From assembly GCA_934408725.1 (NCBI GenBank), contig CAKRVB010000008.1, positions 42,886 through 106,885 on the forward strand: 64,000 bases of DNA, written 5' to 3'. A program made the translations under genes and the position numbers. A model generated the notes under the pieces. That model did no database searches and was not told where the DNA came from. It saw only the letters and a list, made by a program, of their open reading frames with translations. The stretch comes from an uncultured Marvinbryantia sp. Its GTDB lineage: Bacteria > Bacillota > Clostridia > Lachnospirales > Lachnospiraceae. Positions 33,960 to 42,597 of this stretch are shown one piece after another. Position 1 is the stretch's first letter, and each line of letters begins with the position of its first letter.

Positions 33960-35144
33960 ATGTTAAACAAAGAAAGACAGGAAGAAGTAGTAGAATTATG
34001 TCAGCATCTGATCCAGAAGCAGAGCTATTCCGGACATGAAGACGGTGTGGCAGGTGTTCTGGAAGAACAGTTAAAGAAAAAAGGATTTGATTCTGTAACC
34101 GTAGACAAATACGGAAACGTCATCGGATGCATCAAAGGTAACCGTCCAGGTAAAAAGATCCTGTTTGACGGACATATCGATACCGTACCGGTAACAGATG
34201 AAACAGAATGGCAGTACCCGCCTTTCGCAGCTGAGATCCATGATGGAAAGATCTACGGAAGAGGAACCAGTGATATGAAAGGTGCAGTGGCAGGATTTGT
34301 TACTGCAGCAGCAGCTTTTGCAGAAGACACGAAGAAAGATTTCGCAGGAGAAATCTATGTAGCAGGTGTGGTTCATGAAGAATGCTTTGAAGGTGTGGCA
34401 GCCCGCGAAATCAGCAGTTTTGTAAAACCGGATTACGTAGTGATCGGGGAAGCTTCTCAGCTGAATATCAAGATCGGACAGAGAGGACGTGGAGAAATCG
34501 TTCTGGAAACATTCGGAAAACCTTGCCATTCTGCAAATCCGGAAAAAGGTATCAACGCAGTATATAAGATGGCAAAGGTGATCGAAGCAATCCGTACTCT
34601 GGAGCCGACACATCACCCGGTACTGGGCGATGGTATTCTGGAGCTGACCGATATTAAGTCTGCGCCATACCCAGGAGCATCTGTAGTACCAGAATACTGC
34701 CGTGCTACGTATGACAGACGTCTGCTGGTTGGCGAAACAAAAGAAAGTGTTCTGGCACCGATTCAGGCACTGTTGGACAAGCTGATGGCTGAAGACCCTC
34801 AGTTAAAAGCAAAAGTTTCCTACGCAGTTGGTAAAGAACAGTGCTACACAGGAAATGAAATCACAGGCGAGAGATTCTTCCCAGGATGGCTGTATTATGA
34901 AAAAGATGCATTCGTACAGGATGTAAAGAAGGAACTGGAAGGAATGGGATACACACCGGAAATCACACAGTATAACTTCTGTACAAACGGAAGCCATTAC
35001 GCAGGGGAAGCCGGAATCAAGACCTTTGGCCTTGGACCATCCAAAGAAAATCTGGCACATACGGTAAACGAATATATCGAAATCGACCAGCTGACCAAAG
35101 TAACAGACTGCTACTACGGAGTCATGAAAGCACTGTTAAAATAA
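33960..35144 (+). CDS. ygeY: YgeY family M20-type metallohydrolase
   Basis: 394-residue zinc amidohydrolase of the M20 family, YgeY branch, usually found next to dpaL. Metal-binding regions: LFDGHIDTVPV with the first His/Asp pair, YGRGTSDMKGAVAG (bridging Asp), GVVHEECFEG (catalytic Glu pair), and C-terminal CTNGSHYAGEAG in place of the usual late His block. ATG 33960 is fixed by AAAGGAGG 7 bases upstream; a longer frame from 33810 would overlap dpaL and is rejected. The substrate is unproven; an N-acyl or dipeptide form of a diamino acid would fit the operon. Confidence 0.92.
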   Translation: MLNKERQEEVVELCQHLIQKQSYSGHEDGVAGVLEEQLKKKGFDSVTVDKYGNVIGCIKGNRPGKKILFDGHIDTVPVTDETEWQYPPFAAEIHDGKIYGRGTSDMKGAVAGFVTAAAAFAEDTKKDFAGEIYVAGVVHEECFEGVAAREISSFVKPDYVVIGEASQLNIKIGQRGRGEIVLETFGKPCHSANPEKGINAVYKMAKVIEAIRTLEPTHHPVLGDGILELTDIKSAPYPGASVVPEYCRATYDRRLLVGETKESVLAPIQALLDKLMAEDPQLKAKVSYAVGKEQCYTGNEITGERFFPGWLYYEKDAFVQDVKKELEGMGYTPEITQYNFCTNGSHYAGEAGIKTFGLGPSKENLAHTVNEYIEIDQLTKVTDCYYGVMKALLK

Positions 35145-35181
35145 GTATTGGGGATTTTGATCAGGAGAAGGGATTATAGAC

Positions 35182-36657
35182 ATGAGTGGAAAACAGACAA
35201 CAGCGTTAATTATTATCTTTATTTACATGGCACTGACCATTGTATTAGGTCTGGTAGTGTCCAAAAGAAAAGCAGCAAAGCAGGCAAAACAGAGTAACGA
35301 AGATTTCCTGATGGCAGGAAAGTCCTTAGGACCTCTGGTACTGGCAGGTACCTTATTCGCAGCAAATACCGGTGGTGCAAGTACAACCGGTATTGCAACC
35401 AATGTTTACAGCTATGGTATTTCCGCATGCTGGTATGTAATTGCAGCCGGAATCGGATTTGTACTGGTATCTTTTATTGCACCATATTTCCGTAAAGCAC
35501 AGGCAAGCACCGTACCACAGATTATCGGAAAACGTTACGGAAAAGCTTCCCACATTTTTACCGCATTTACTTCTATCGCAGCTCTGTTCATGGCAACAGG
35601 AGCACAGATTATTGCAACAGCATCTATCATTAACGTAGTAACCGGACTGGATTTCCGTACCGCAGCCATCGTGATTACGATCGTAGTTATCATTTACACC
35701 ATGGTAGGTGGATTCCAGTCAGTAGCAGCAGCAAACCTGATGCACGTAATTGTAATTACGGTTGGTATGGCAGTAGCTATGTTTGTTATGCTTGGCAACC
35801 AGCAGGTAGGCGGCTTTGCAGGACTGTTTGCAAAAGCAAAAACAGTGACAGATTCTACAGGAGCTTCTCTGGATCTGCTTAGTATGACAAAGATTGGTGT
35901 ACCTACTGTAATTGGTTACATCGCAATGTATTTTATGACATTCCCTACCGGACAGGAAATTGTTCAGACATACTGTTCTGCAAAAGACGGAAAATCCGCA
36001 AAGTTTGGTTCCCTGATCGCAGGTGTTCTGTCTGCTGTATACGCAATTGTGCCTGCAATCATCGGTCTGATGGCTTATGTATGTATCGATGGATATGCAA
36101 GTGGCCCACAGAAAAATGCACTGGCAGATGCAACTATGAATTTTGCACCGGCAGTGGTAGCAGGTATCGTACTGGCAGCAGTCGTAGCAGCAACTATGAG
36201 TTCTGCATCCGGTAACATGATCGGTACAGCAACGATGTTCACAAATGACGTATTCCGTCCATATATCAATGGCGGAAAACAGGATGATGCAAAAGAAATC
36301 TGGATTTCCAGAGTGGTTATGGTAATCGTTGGAGGCGTAGGTCTTATTGTAGCATTAACAGCATCCAATATCATCAGCGTTATGATGGGTGCATTTGCAC
36401 TGAGAAGTGCAGGTCCGTTCGCTGCATTTATCTGTGGTCTGTTCTACAAGAACGTAACACAGAGAGCTGGATTTATCTCTATCGTATCCGGAACAATCGT
36501 AGCAGCTATCTGGATTTATGTTTTACATACACCATGGGGATTAAGCGCAATGGTTCCTGGTGGTATCGTAGCACTGATCGTAATCTTTGTAGTATCAGCA
36601 ATTGAAAGAAGTATGGGCGTTGCACCAGCTCCGGAAATTGAACTGGAAGAAGATTAA
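35182..36657 (+). CDS. Sodium:solute symporter (SSS family)
   Basis: 491-residue membrane transporter with about 13 helices of the SSS (PutP/SglT) family. Early SNEDFLMAGKSLGPLVLAGT and ANTGGASTTGIATNVY are the family signature for the first helices, followed by TVPQIIGKRYGK. It lies between the ygeY-like and D-aminoacylase-like genes, so it probably imports the amino-acid derivative that the operon degrades. The substrate is inference from context only. Confidence 0.92.
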   Translation: MSGKQTTALIIIFIYMALTIVLGLVVSKRKAAKQAKQSNEDFLMAGKSLGPLVLAGTLFAANTGGASTTGIATNVYSYGISACWYVIAAGIGFVLVSFIAPYFRKAQASTVPQIIGKRYGKASHIFTAFTSIAALFMATGAQIIATASIINVVTGLDFRTAAIVITIVVIIYTMVGGFQSVAAANLMHVIVITVGMAVAMFVMLGNQQVGGFAGLFAKAKTVTDSTGASLDLLSMTKIGVPTVIGYIAMYFMTFPTGQEIVQTYCSAKDGKSAKFGSLIAGVLSAVYAIVPAIIGLMAYVCIDGYASGPQKNALADATMNFAPAVVAGIVLAAVVAATMSSASGNMIGTATMFTNDVFRPYINGGKQDDAKEIWISRVVMVIVGGVGLIVALTASNIISVMMGAFALRSAGPFAAFICGLFYKNVTQRAGFISIVSGTIVAAIWIYVLHTPWGLSAMVPGGIVALIVIFVVSAIERSMGVAPAPEIELEED

Positions 36658-36668
36658 ACAGTACCTGA

Positions 36669-36702
36669 CTGTCTGCGGATCAGAAATAGGATCTGCAGAC
36701 AG
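36669..36702 (+). other. Intra-operon stem-loop before the amidohydrolase gene
   Basis: CTGTCTGCGGATC and GATCTGCAGACAG form a 13-base stem with an 8-base loop and no T-tract after it. It may be an mRNA processing or stabilising structure between symporter and amidohydrolase genes. Confidence 0.5.
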
Positions 36703-36741
36703 CTGAATAGAAGGTTTGTCAGAAAGGAATGGGTGAAACAA

Positions 36742-38346
36742 ATGAAAAAATTAATCAAAGGCGGCAGAGTAGTAGACGGAACAAAAAAACCAGCTTATGC
36801 AGCCGATGTATTGGTGGAAAATGACAAGATCGTAAAAATAGGTAATATTGACACAACAGAGGATATGGAAGTGATTGATGCAACAGGGCTGGTAGTAGCT
36901 CCTGGATTCATCGATACACACAGCCACAGTGATCTTCAGATTCTGGTAGATCCGGAAGTAAGACCTAAGATCATGCAGGGCATCACTACAGAAGTACTGG
37001 GACAGGATGGTATCTCTATGGCACCACTCCCACCACAGTATATCAGTCCATGGAGAAAGAATCTGGCCGGACTGGATGGAGACAGCGATGAGATCGACTG
37101 GAACTATCAGACGACAGAAGGATATCTGAAGATGCTGGAGCATGTAAAACCAGGATTAAACGAATGTTATCTGGTTCCGCACGGAAATATCCGTATGGAA
37201 GCAATGGGACTGGAAAACCGCCTTCCAAATGAAGAAGAACTGGAAAAAATGCGTCAGATTACCAGACGTGAAATGGAAGCAGGAGCAATCGGCTTATCCA
37301 CAGGTCTGATCTATATGCCATGTGCATATTCCGAATCCAAAGAGATTATCGAAATGTGTAAAGTGGTAGCAGAATATGACGGAAGATTTGTCATCCATCA
37401 GAGAAGTGAAGCAGATACGATTCTGGATTCCATGGAAGAAGTTATCAAAATCGGAAGAGAATCCGGCGTGAAGATTCATTACTCACACTTCAAAGTATGC
37501 GGTAAGAAAAACTGGGATAAGATCGATGATGTGGTTCGCCTCCTGGAAACAGCAGAAAAAGAAGGAATTGATGTATCCTTTGACCAGTATCCATATGTGG
37601 CAGGAAGTACCATGCTTGGCGTAATTCTTCCACCTTGGGTACACGATGGCGGAACAGATAAAGTGCTGGAACGTCTGGCAGACAAAGAACTTCGTAAGAA
37701 GATGGTTTACGATATTGAACATGGCATTCCTGGATGGGACAACTTTGTAGAATTTGCAGGTCTGGATAAGATTTTTGTAACCAGTGTAAAGACAGAGAAG
37801 AATCAGGATGCAGTAGGCTTAAGCCTGACACAGCTTGGTGAACTCCGTGGAAAAGATCCATATGATGCAACTTTCGATCTGCTGTATGAAGAAGAAAATG
37901 CAGTTGGTATGGTAGACTTCTACGGAACAGAAGAACATGTACAGCTGTTCATGAAACGTCCGGAAATGAACGCTTGCACAGATGGTCTGCTTGGCGGCAA
38001 ACCACATCCTCGTGTATATGGTGCATTCCCAAGAATCCTGGGAAAATATGTGCGTGAGGACAAAGCGCTGACACTGGAAGAAGCTATATATAAAATGACA
38101 AAGAAACCGGCAACAGCATTTAACATGACAGACCGTGGAGAAATCCGTGAAGGCGCTTATGCGGATATCTGTATTTTTAACCCGGATACTGTCATTGACA
38201 AAGGAACCTTTACCGATCCGATTCAGTATCCGGAAGGAATTGAATACGTTATGGTAAATGGCGAATTAGCAGTGAAGAACGGAGAACATACCGGAGTAAG
38301 AAACGGATCCGTCCTGAAAAAGAAAGGAAAAGAGGTAGTAAAATAA
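36742..38346 (+). CDS. D-aminoacylase/N-acyl-D-amino-acid deacylase family amidohydrolase
   Basis: Amidohydrolase-superfamily protein of about 534 residues. Metal-binding His pair in PGFIDTHSHSDLQ (about residues 55-67), further regions IHQRSEAD, IHYSHFKVCG and CTDGLLGGK, the last in the position of the catalytic Asp. This order matches D-aminoacylases, which free D-amino acids from N-acyl forms. The start is uncertain: ATG 36742 (GGGTGA just upstream) or GTG 36733 (AAAGGA close by). The stop overlaps ridA (TAATG). With DpaL, which acts on D- and L-diaminopropionate, a D-amino-acid or N-acyl substrate is plausible. Confidence 0.86.
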   Translation: MKKLIKGGRVVDGTKKPAYAADVLVENDKIVKIGNIDTTEDMEVIDATGLVVAPGFIDTHSHSDLQILVDPEVRPKIMQGITTEVLGQDGISMAPLPPQYISPWRKNLAGLDGDSDEIDWNYQTTEGYLKMLEHVKPGLNECYLVPHGNIRMEAMGLENRLPNEEELEKMRQITRREMEAGAIGLSTGLIYMPCAYSESKEIIEMCKVVAEYDGRFVIHQRSEADTILDSMEEVIKIGRESGVKIHYSHFKVCGKKNWDKIDDVVRLLETAEKEGIDVSFDQYPYVAGSTMLGVILPPWVHDGGTDKVLERLADKELRKKMVYDIEHGIPGWDNFVEFAGLDKIFVTSVKTEKNQDAVGLSLTQLGELRGKDPYDATFDLLYEEENAVGMVDFYGTEEHVQLFMKRPEMNACTDGLLGGKPHPRVYGAFPRILGKYVREDKALTLEEAIYKMTKKPATAFNMTDRGEIREGAYADICIFNPDTVIDKGTFTDPIQYPEGIEYVMVNGELAVKNGEHTGVRNGSVLKKKGKEVVK

Positions 38347-38723
38347 TGGCAAAAGAGATTATTGCAACAACCAATGCTCCAGGAGCAGTTGGACCATATG
38401 TACAGGCAGTAAAAGTAAATGGAATGGTATATTGTTCCGGACAGCTGGGAATCGACCCTGCTGTTGGAAAAATGCCGGAAGGCGTAGAAGCACAGGCACA
38501 CTGCTCCATGAAAAACATGGGAGCAATCCTGAAAGAAGCAGGAAGTGATTACAGCAAGATTGTAAAGACCACGATCTTCCTGGCAGATATGAACGATTTC
38601 GCAAAAGTAAATGAAATCTACAAATCATACTTTGGTGAAGAATATCCTGCACGTTCCTGTGTACAGGTAGCAAAGCTTCCACTGGGCGGACTGGTAGAAG
38701 TAGAATGCATCGCATACGTATAA
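38346..38723 (+). CDS. ridA: RidA/YjgF family enamine/imine deaminase
   Basis: 125-residue RidA-family protein, forming trimers, that hydrolyses reactive 2-aminoacrylate and related imines. Conserved parts: GPYVQAVKVNGMVYCSGQ, the catalytic Arg103 in YPARSCVQVAKLP, and the terminal VEVECIAYV. Its ATG shares a base with the stop of the amidohydrolase. DpaL generates aminoacrylate, so clearing leakage of that intermediate is a direct reason for being last in this operon. Confidence 0.95.
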   Translation: MAKEIIATTNAPGAVGPYVQAVKVNGMVYCSGQLGIDPAVGKMPEGVEAQAHCSMKNMGAILKEAGSDYSKIVKTTIFLADMNDFAKVNEIYKSYFGEEYPARSCVQVAKLPLGGLVEVECIAYV

Positions 38724-38762
38724 AAGATTATATCTGAAATTTTTTAGTATCTACACTCTCAG

Positions 38763-38807
38763 AAAAAGCCAGAACCGGTGAGGAAAGTCATCGGCTCTGG
38801 CTTTTTT
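38763..38807. terminator. Terminator between ridA and rpoN
   Basis: AAAAAGCCAGAACCGGTGA pairs with TCATCGGCTCTGGCTTTTT around a 6-base loop, with T- and A-tracts on either side, so it can stop transcripts from both converging genes. Confidence 0.85.
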
Positions 38808-38822
38808 GATGATGTTTCCTGT

Positions 38823-40142
38823 TTACGTTTCATAGATTCTGCGTCCGCTCATGGCTGGTATGTTCATAGCTGTGCGATATTTGGTAACCAGACGTTTGGA
38901 GACGGTGAGACCGTCTTCAGCCAGCAGATCAGAAAGCTTCTGATCGGAGTATGGGTGCATTTTATCTTCTTTGGCAATATAATCCTGGATTCTGTGTTTT
39001 ATTTCATCTTTCTGATCCATTCCCTGTACAAAAAAATAAGAAAGTGGAAATACACCGTACTGGCACTGCAGGTATTTGTCACTGGCTGCACGGCTGATGA
39101 CAGATTCATGAACACCCAGTATGGAAGCAGCGCTGGACTGTAAAAAGGTATGTAGATGACCTGGACCATGTAAAAAGAAGTCCTGCTGGTGTTCCACGAT
39201 CAGTTTCCCAAGGGAAAGCAAAGTGCTGGAGCGCCGCCGTATATTTTCCTGAATCTGATCCAGTTCTTCTTTTTTTGCCTTCAGATACTTTGCGGCTTCT
39301 CCGGTACCGCCTTCCTTTAACAGCTCAAGATAATAAGCATTCATTCGAAATGTCGGGATCGAAGAATCATTTAATAAAATATCATAATAGCCATCAAATC
39401 GAATGATAACCAGTTCGGGCCGTATATACGGCATATAATGCCGGTCTCCAAAGGCAGAGCCTGGCTTTGGATTCAGGGAGCGGATCAGGCAGCAGGCTTC
39501 CAGGACCTCTTTTTGAGAACGATGCAGGGCGCGAGCCATAGCCGGAATCTGATTCTTGCCCAGCAGATCCAGATAGTGCTGGACAATTAACAGAGCAAGC
39601 TCCTGATCAGGCGCTTGCTTTTTCAGCTGGATGGACAGACATTCGGTTAAAGAACGGGCACCGATGCCATCTGGTTCCAGAGTCTGCAAAAGCTTAAGCA
39701 GCTCCTCTGCTTCTGCAAGGGTACAGTGGCAGGCATTGGCGATTTCCTCTAATGGCGTAGTCAGATAACCGCTGCTCTCCAGACTCTGGATCAGGAAATT
39801 TAAAATATGTGCCTTGGAATAGGGAAGATCCAGAGCATTCACCTGAAGAAGCAAAGAGTCTTCCAGCGTCTCAGTCATGGCAGTATCCAGATTCCAGGGA
39901 TCCGAAGCTTCCTGTCGTTCTTGTTTTTCATAGACACGATTCTGTTCATCCAGTCCATTCAGCCATTCTTTTTTTCTGATATCATCCTCGGAAGGTTCTT
40001 CAAAATCCAGCAATGGATTTTCCAGAGCCAGATTCTGCAGATATACTTCCAGTTCCATATTATTCATCTGTAAAATCTCAGAAGACTGAATCATCTGATA
40101 GGTGATGGTCTGCTTCTGGGAAGGTTGTAATTTTATATCCAT
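38823..40142 (-). CDS. rpoN: RNA polymerase sigma-54 factor
   Basis: 439-residue sigma-54. The N-terminal activator-interaction region is Gln/Leu-rich (LQPSQKQTITYQMIQSSEIL), followed by a short acidic linker (NPLLDFEEPSEDD), core-binding and DNA-binding regions, and the C-terminal RpoN box in VSKRLVTKYR, which contacts the -24 element. It converges on the sigma-54-controlled dpaL operon. GGGAG lies 10 bases before the ATG. A perfect 16-base palindrome (40161-40176) sits just upstream. The length is slightly under the E. coli protein (477), as usual in clostridia. Confidence 0.96.
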   Translation of the reverse strand: MDIKLQPSQKQTITYQMIQSSEILQMNNMELEVYLQNLALENPLLDFEEPSEDDIRKKEWLNGLDEQNRVYEKQERQEASDPWNLDTAMTETLEDSLLLQVNALDLPYSKAHILNFLIQSLESSGYLTTPLEEIANACHCTLAEAEELLKLLQTLEPDGIGARSLTECLSIQLKKQAPDQELALLIVQHYLDLLGKNQIPAMARALHRSQKEVLEACCLIRSLNPKPGSAFGDRHYMPYIRPELVIIRFDGYYDILLNDSSIPTFRMNAYYLELLKEGGTGEAAKYLKAKKEELDQIQENIRRRSSTLLSLGKLIVEHQQDFFLHGPGHLHTFLQSSAASILGVHESVISRAASDKYLQCQYGVFPLSYFFVQGMDQKDEIKHRIQDYIAKEDKMHPYSDQKLSDLLAEDGLTVSKRLVTKYRTAMNIPAMSGRRIYET

Positions 40143-40160
40143 AGTAGGTTTTCTCCCGCT

Positions 40161-40176
40161 GAAAAAGTACTTTTTC
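40161..40176. promoter_or_regulatory. Perfect palindrome in the rpoN upstream region
   Basis: GAAAAAGTACTTTTTC is fully self-complementary and lies 19-34 bases before the rpoN start codon, likely within the leader. It could be an operator or a leader hairpin; no partner is known. Confidence 0.4.
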
Positions 40177-40395
40177 TTTTGTTATTTTACTACTTCCTGC
40201 GGGAAAATTCCAGTATGATACAGAAGAGAGTCTCAGATCGAGATGGACAGAAGCCAAAATGTTTGCAGAGGAATTCCAGAATTAGGTTAAACGGAGAAAG
40301 AGGCATCTGCGTTGACTTTGAAGAACAGGAAGACTATACTTTATCTCAGAGTGACTGTTTTTCTGGCAGATCTGTGGATAAAGGAGATGGGAAAA

Positions 40396-41379
40396 ATGAA
40401 GGTATTTGTATATAGCTGTCGAACATTTGATGAAGATCCGTATTTTGAACAGTTTTCAAAGGAATTCGGGATCGAACTGGGAATTTGTCGTGAAGCACCA
40501 ACGCTGGAAAATGCGCACCTTGCGAAAGGCTATGATGCAATCAGCGTCATAACCACAAAGGTAGATGGAATCTTGGTTGAAAAGTTCCATGAGCTGGGCG
40601 TGAAGATGATCTCCACCAGAACGATCGGATATGACCATATTGATCTGGAAAAGGCAAAGGAACTGGGAATGCATGTGGGAAATGCTACCTATTCACCGAA
40701 CTGTGTGGCTGACTATGCAGTGATGTTGATGCTGATGTCCATTCGTAAGATGAAACGCATTATGCAGAGAGCGGAAATCAATGATTTTTCATTGCCTGGT
40801 ATTCAGGGCGGTGAAATGGCAAACTTTACAGTAGGGGTCATCGGAACAGGCCGGATTGGTCAGGCTGTGATCAAAGATCTGTCTGGATTTGGATGTAAGA
40901 TCTATGCACATGATCTGTATGAGAATGAAACGGTTAAGAAATATGCAGAATATGTCTCACTGGATAAGTTATATCAGGAATGTGACCTGATCACGCTGCA
41001 TATGCCATTGACAGAAGAAAATCATCATATGATCAGTGCGGAAAGTCTGGCAAAAATGAAAGATGGAGTAGTGATTGTGAATACGGCCAGAGGCGGCCTG
41101 ATCGATACGAAGGCCATGATCGATGCGATAGAATCTGGTAAGATTGGAGCAGCAGGACTGGATGTAATCGAAGATGAATTCGGTATGTATTATTTTGACC
41201 GGAAGTCAGATGTGATGAGCAAGAGGGATCTGTATATTTTACGAGGATTCCCGAATGTCATTGTGACACCACATATGGCATTTTATACCGACCAGGCCAT
41301 CAGCGATATGGTAAAACATTCTCTGCAGAGCTGTATGCTGGAAGAGAGTGGAGAAAAAGATCCGTGGAGAGTGGCATAA
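40396..41379 (+). CDS. D-lactate dehydrogenase-like D-2-hydroxyacid dehydrogenase
   Basis: 328-residue NAD-dependent dehydrogenase of the D-isomer-specific family. NAD-binding motif VGVIGTGRIGQAV (about residues 147-159); catalytic Arg in NTARGGLID, Glu in DVIEDEFG and His in TPHMAFYTD. The N-terminal MKVFVYSCRTFDEDPYF is typical of VanH/D-LDH members. ATG 40396 has GGAG 9 bases before it; an ATG at 40387 is too close to that site. A strong terminator follows. It is probably a single-gene unit producing D-lactate from pyruvate; other 2-keto acids are possible. Confidence 0.9.
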   Translation: MKVFVYSCRTFDEDPYFEQFSKEFGIELGICREAPTLENAHLAKGYDAISVITTKVDGILVEKFHELGVKMISTRTIGYDHIDLEKAKELGMHVGNATYSPNCVADYAVMLMLMSIRKMKRIMQRAEINDFSLPGIQGGEMANFTVGVIGTGRIGQAVIKDLSGFGCKIYAHDLYENETVKKYAEYVSLDKLYQECDLITLHMPLTEENHHMISAESLAKMKDGVVIVNTARGGLIDTKAMIDAIESGKIGAAGLDVIEDEFGMYYFDRKSDVMSKRDLYILRGFPNVIVTPHMAFYTDQAISDMVKHSLQSCMLEESGEKDPWRVA

Positions 41380-41387
41380 GAAACATT

Positions 41388-41417
41388 AAAAAAGTGGCTG
41401 AAAAAGCCACTTTTTTT
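41388..41417. terminator. Terminator between D-LDH-like and AraC genes
   Basis: AAAAAAGTGGCT and AGCCACTTTTTTT flank a 5-base loop: a strong hairpin with A- and T-tracts on both sides, serving the two converging genes. Confidence 0.88.
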
Positions 41418-41430
41418 ATCTCCAAGTGTG

Positions 41431-42288
41431 CTATGAATCATACATATTCCGGAACTCTGTCGGGGTACACATATTCAGCTGCTTGAACATTCGCAGAAAT
41501 GCGGACAGGCTGGAGAAGCCGCACTGCAGAGCAACATCCAGTACAGGAAGGTTCGGATCCAGCAGCAGGGTCTTGGCGTAGTCGATACGCTTCTGATTCA
41601 GATATTTGTAAAATGAGGTATCCGTGTATTGTTTGAACAGCCTGGTAAAGTGGTATTTACTGAAGCCGGCCAGGTCGGCAATCTGCTCAAGGGACAGATC
41701 CTCTGCAAAGTGTTCATTGATATAGTTGGTGATGTAGAGAAACTTATCCAGATAGTCTTTTTGCCGGCTGTTGGAGGCATCCGCAGAAGGATGCTTCAGG
41801 GCACCGTGAAGCCGCCCGATATCCACGAGGATTCGTAAGAAACGGGAGTAGATGGCAGTCTCGTAGTATGGCTCGCAGCGGAAGTATTCTTCTTTGATTT
41901 CCAGCATCAGCTGATGGGCGATCGGGTGAAAGGCGGGATATTCCTCCGGTGTGATCAGCACCGCCGGCCGGATCAGGGAGATCAGAAGATCCAGTTCCCG
42001 GATCTGGATCTGGGACAGACCTGGCTGGAAGATGATCCGTTCTCCGCTCTCAGGTGCAAACAGTTCATGAACGATGCCGGGACAGATAACCAGAATATCT
42101 CCTTCTCGCAGGACATAGTGCTTTTCTCCGACATCTACGGTATAGATATTCTTTACCGGCATGATTACCTCAAACGGTGTATGCCAGTGCGGCGGATAAT
42201 TTTCATTTTCATCGTTATAATACAGGCAGATCTGGGTATCGGTACGATAGTCTGCCGTTTCATGGATACCACTAAGATGGTGAATCAT
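41431..42288 (-). CDS. AraC family transcriptional regulator
   Basis: 285-residue regulator. The N-terminal cupin-type sugar-sensing part (about residues 15-150) contains HWHTPFEVIMPV and VLREGDILVICPG; the C-terminal pair of helix-turn-helix motifs (about 185-285) contains LSLEQIADLAGFSKYHFTRL and VLDVALQCGFSSLSAFLRMF. ATG 42288 is set by AAGGAG 7 bases upstream. It is transcribed away from the sugar transporter operon at 42598, the usual position for its activator. Xylo-oligosaccharides are the expected signal, by context. Confidence 0.93.
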   Translation of the reverse strand: MIHHLSGIHETADYRTDTQICLYYNDENENYPPHWHTPFEVIMPVKNIYTVDVGEKHYVLREGDILVICPGIVHELFAPESGERIIFQPGLSQIQIRELDLLISLIRPAVLITPEEYPAFHPIAHQLMLEIKEEYFRCEPYYETAIYSRFLRILVDIGRLHGALKHPSADASNSRQKDYLDKFLYITNYINEHFAEDLSLEQIADLAGFSKYHFTRLFKQYTDTSFYKYLNQKRIDYAKTLLLDPNLPVLDVALQCGFSSLSAFLRMFKQLNMCTPTEFRNMYDS

Positions 42289-42597
42289 AATATACTCCTT
42301 GATATTGAAAAAGTTGCGCAGATATATTTTACTAAAATATAACAAAATAACAGAAAAAACTCAAGAAAAGAAAAAAGAATTGTATATAATTTTGTAAAAA
42401 TACGAAAAATTAAAGTCAATACGCACAAAGAAAAAAGAGAAATATTGTAAAAACTATACATAGAGATAAATAATAAAAAAGGAAATAGCAATAATTCGTA
42501 ATCAAAAGGCAAGAATTGAAGTGAAAGCAGTCAGCCCCTTTGCTATGATTTGAGTATCAAGAGCGTGATCAAAAAATAAAAAAGGGGGATTTACAAA
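42289..42597. promoter_or_regulatory. AT-rich divergent control region of the xylo-oligosaccharide cluster
   Basis: About 309 bases without a gene. It contains a perfect palindrome ATATTTTA-C-TAAAATAT (42324-42340) upstream of the AraC gene, a very A-rich stretch (42340-42500) and an extended -10 TGCTATGAT (42541-42549) for the binding-protein gene with a poor -35. GGGGG (42582-42588 region) is part of its ribosome site. Binding sites of the AraC protein presumably lie here but no clear direct repeats were found. Confidence 0.45.
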
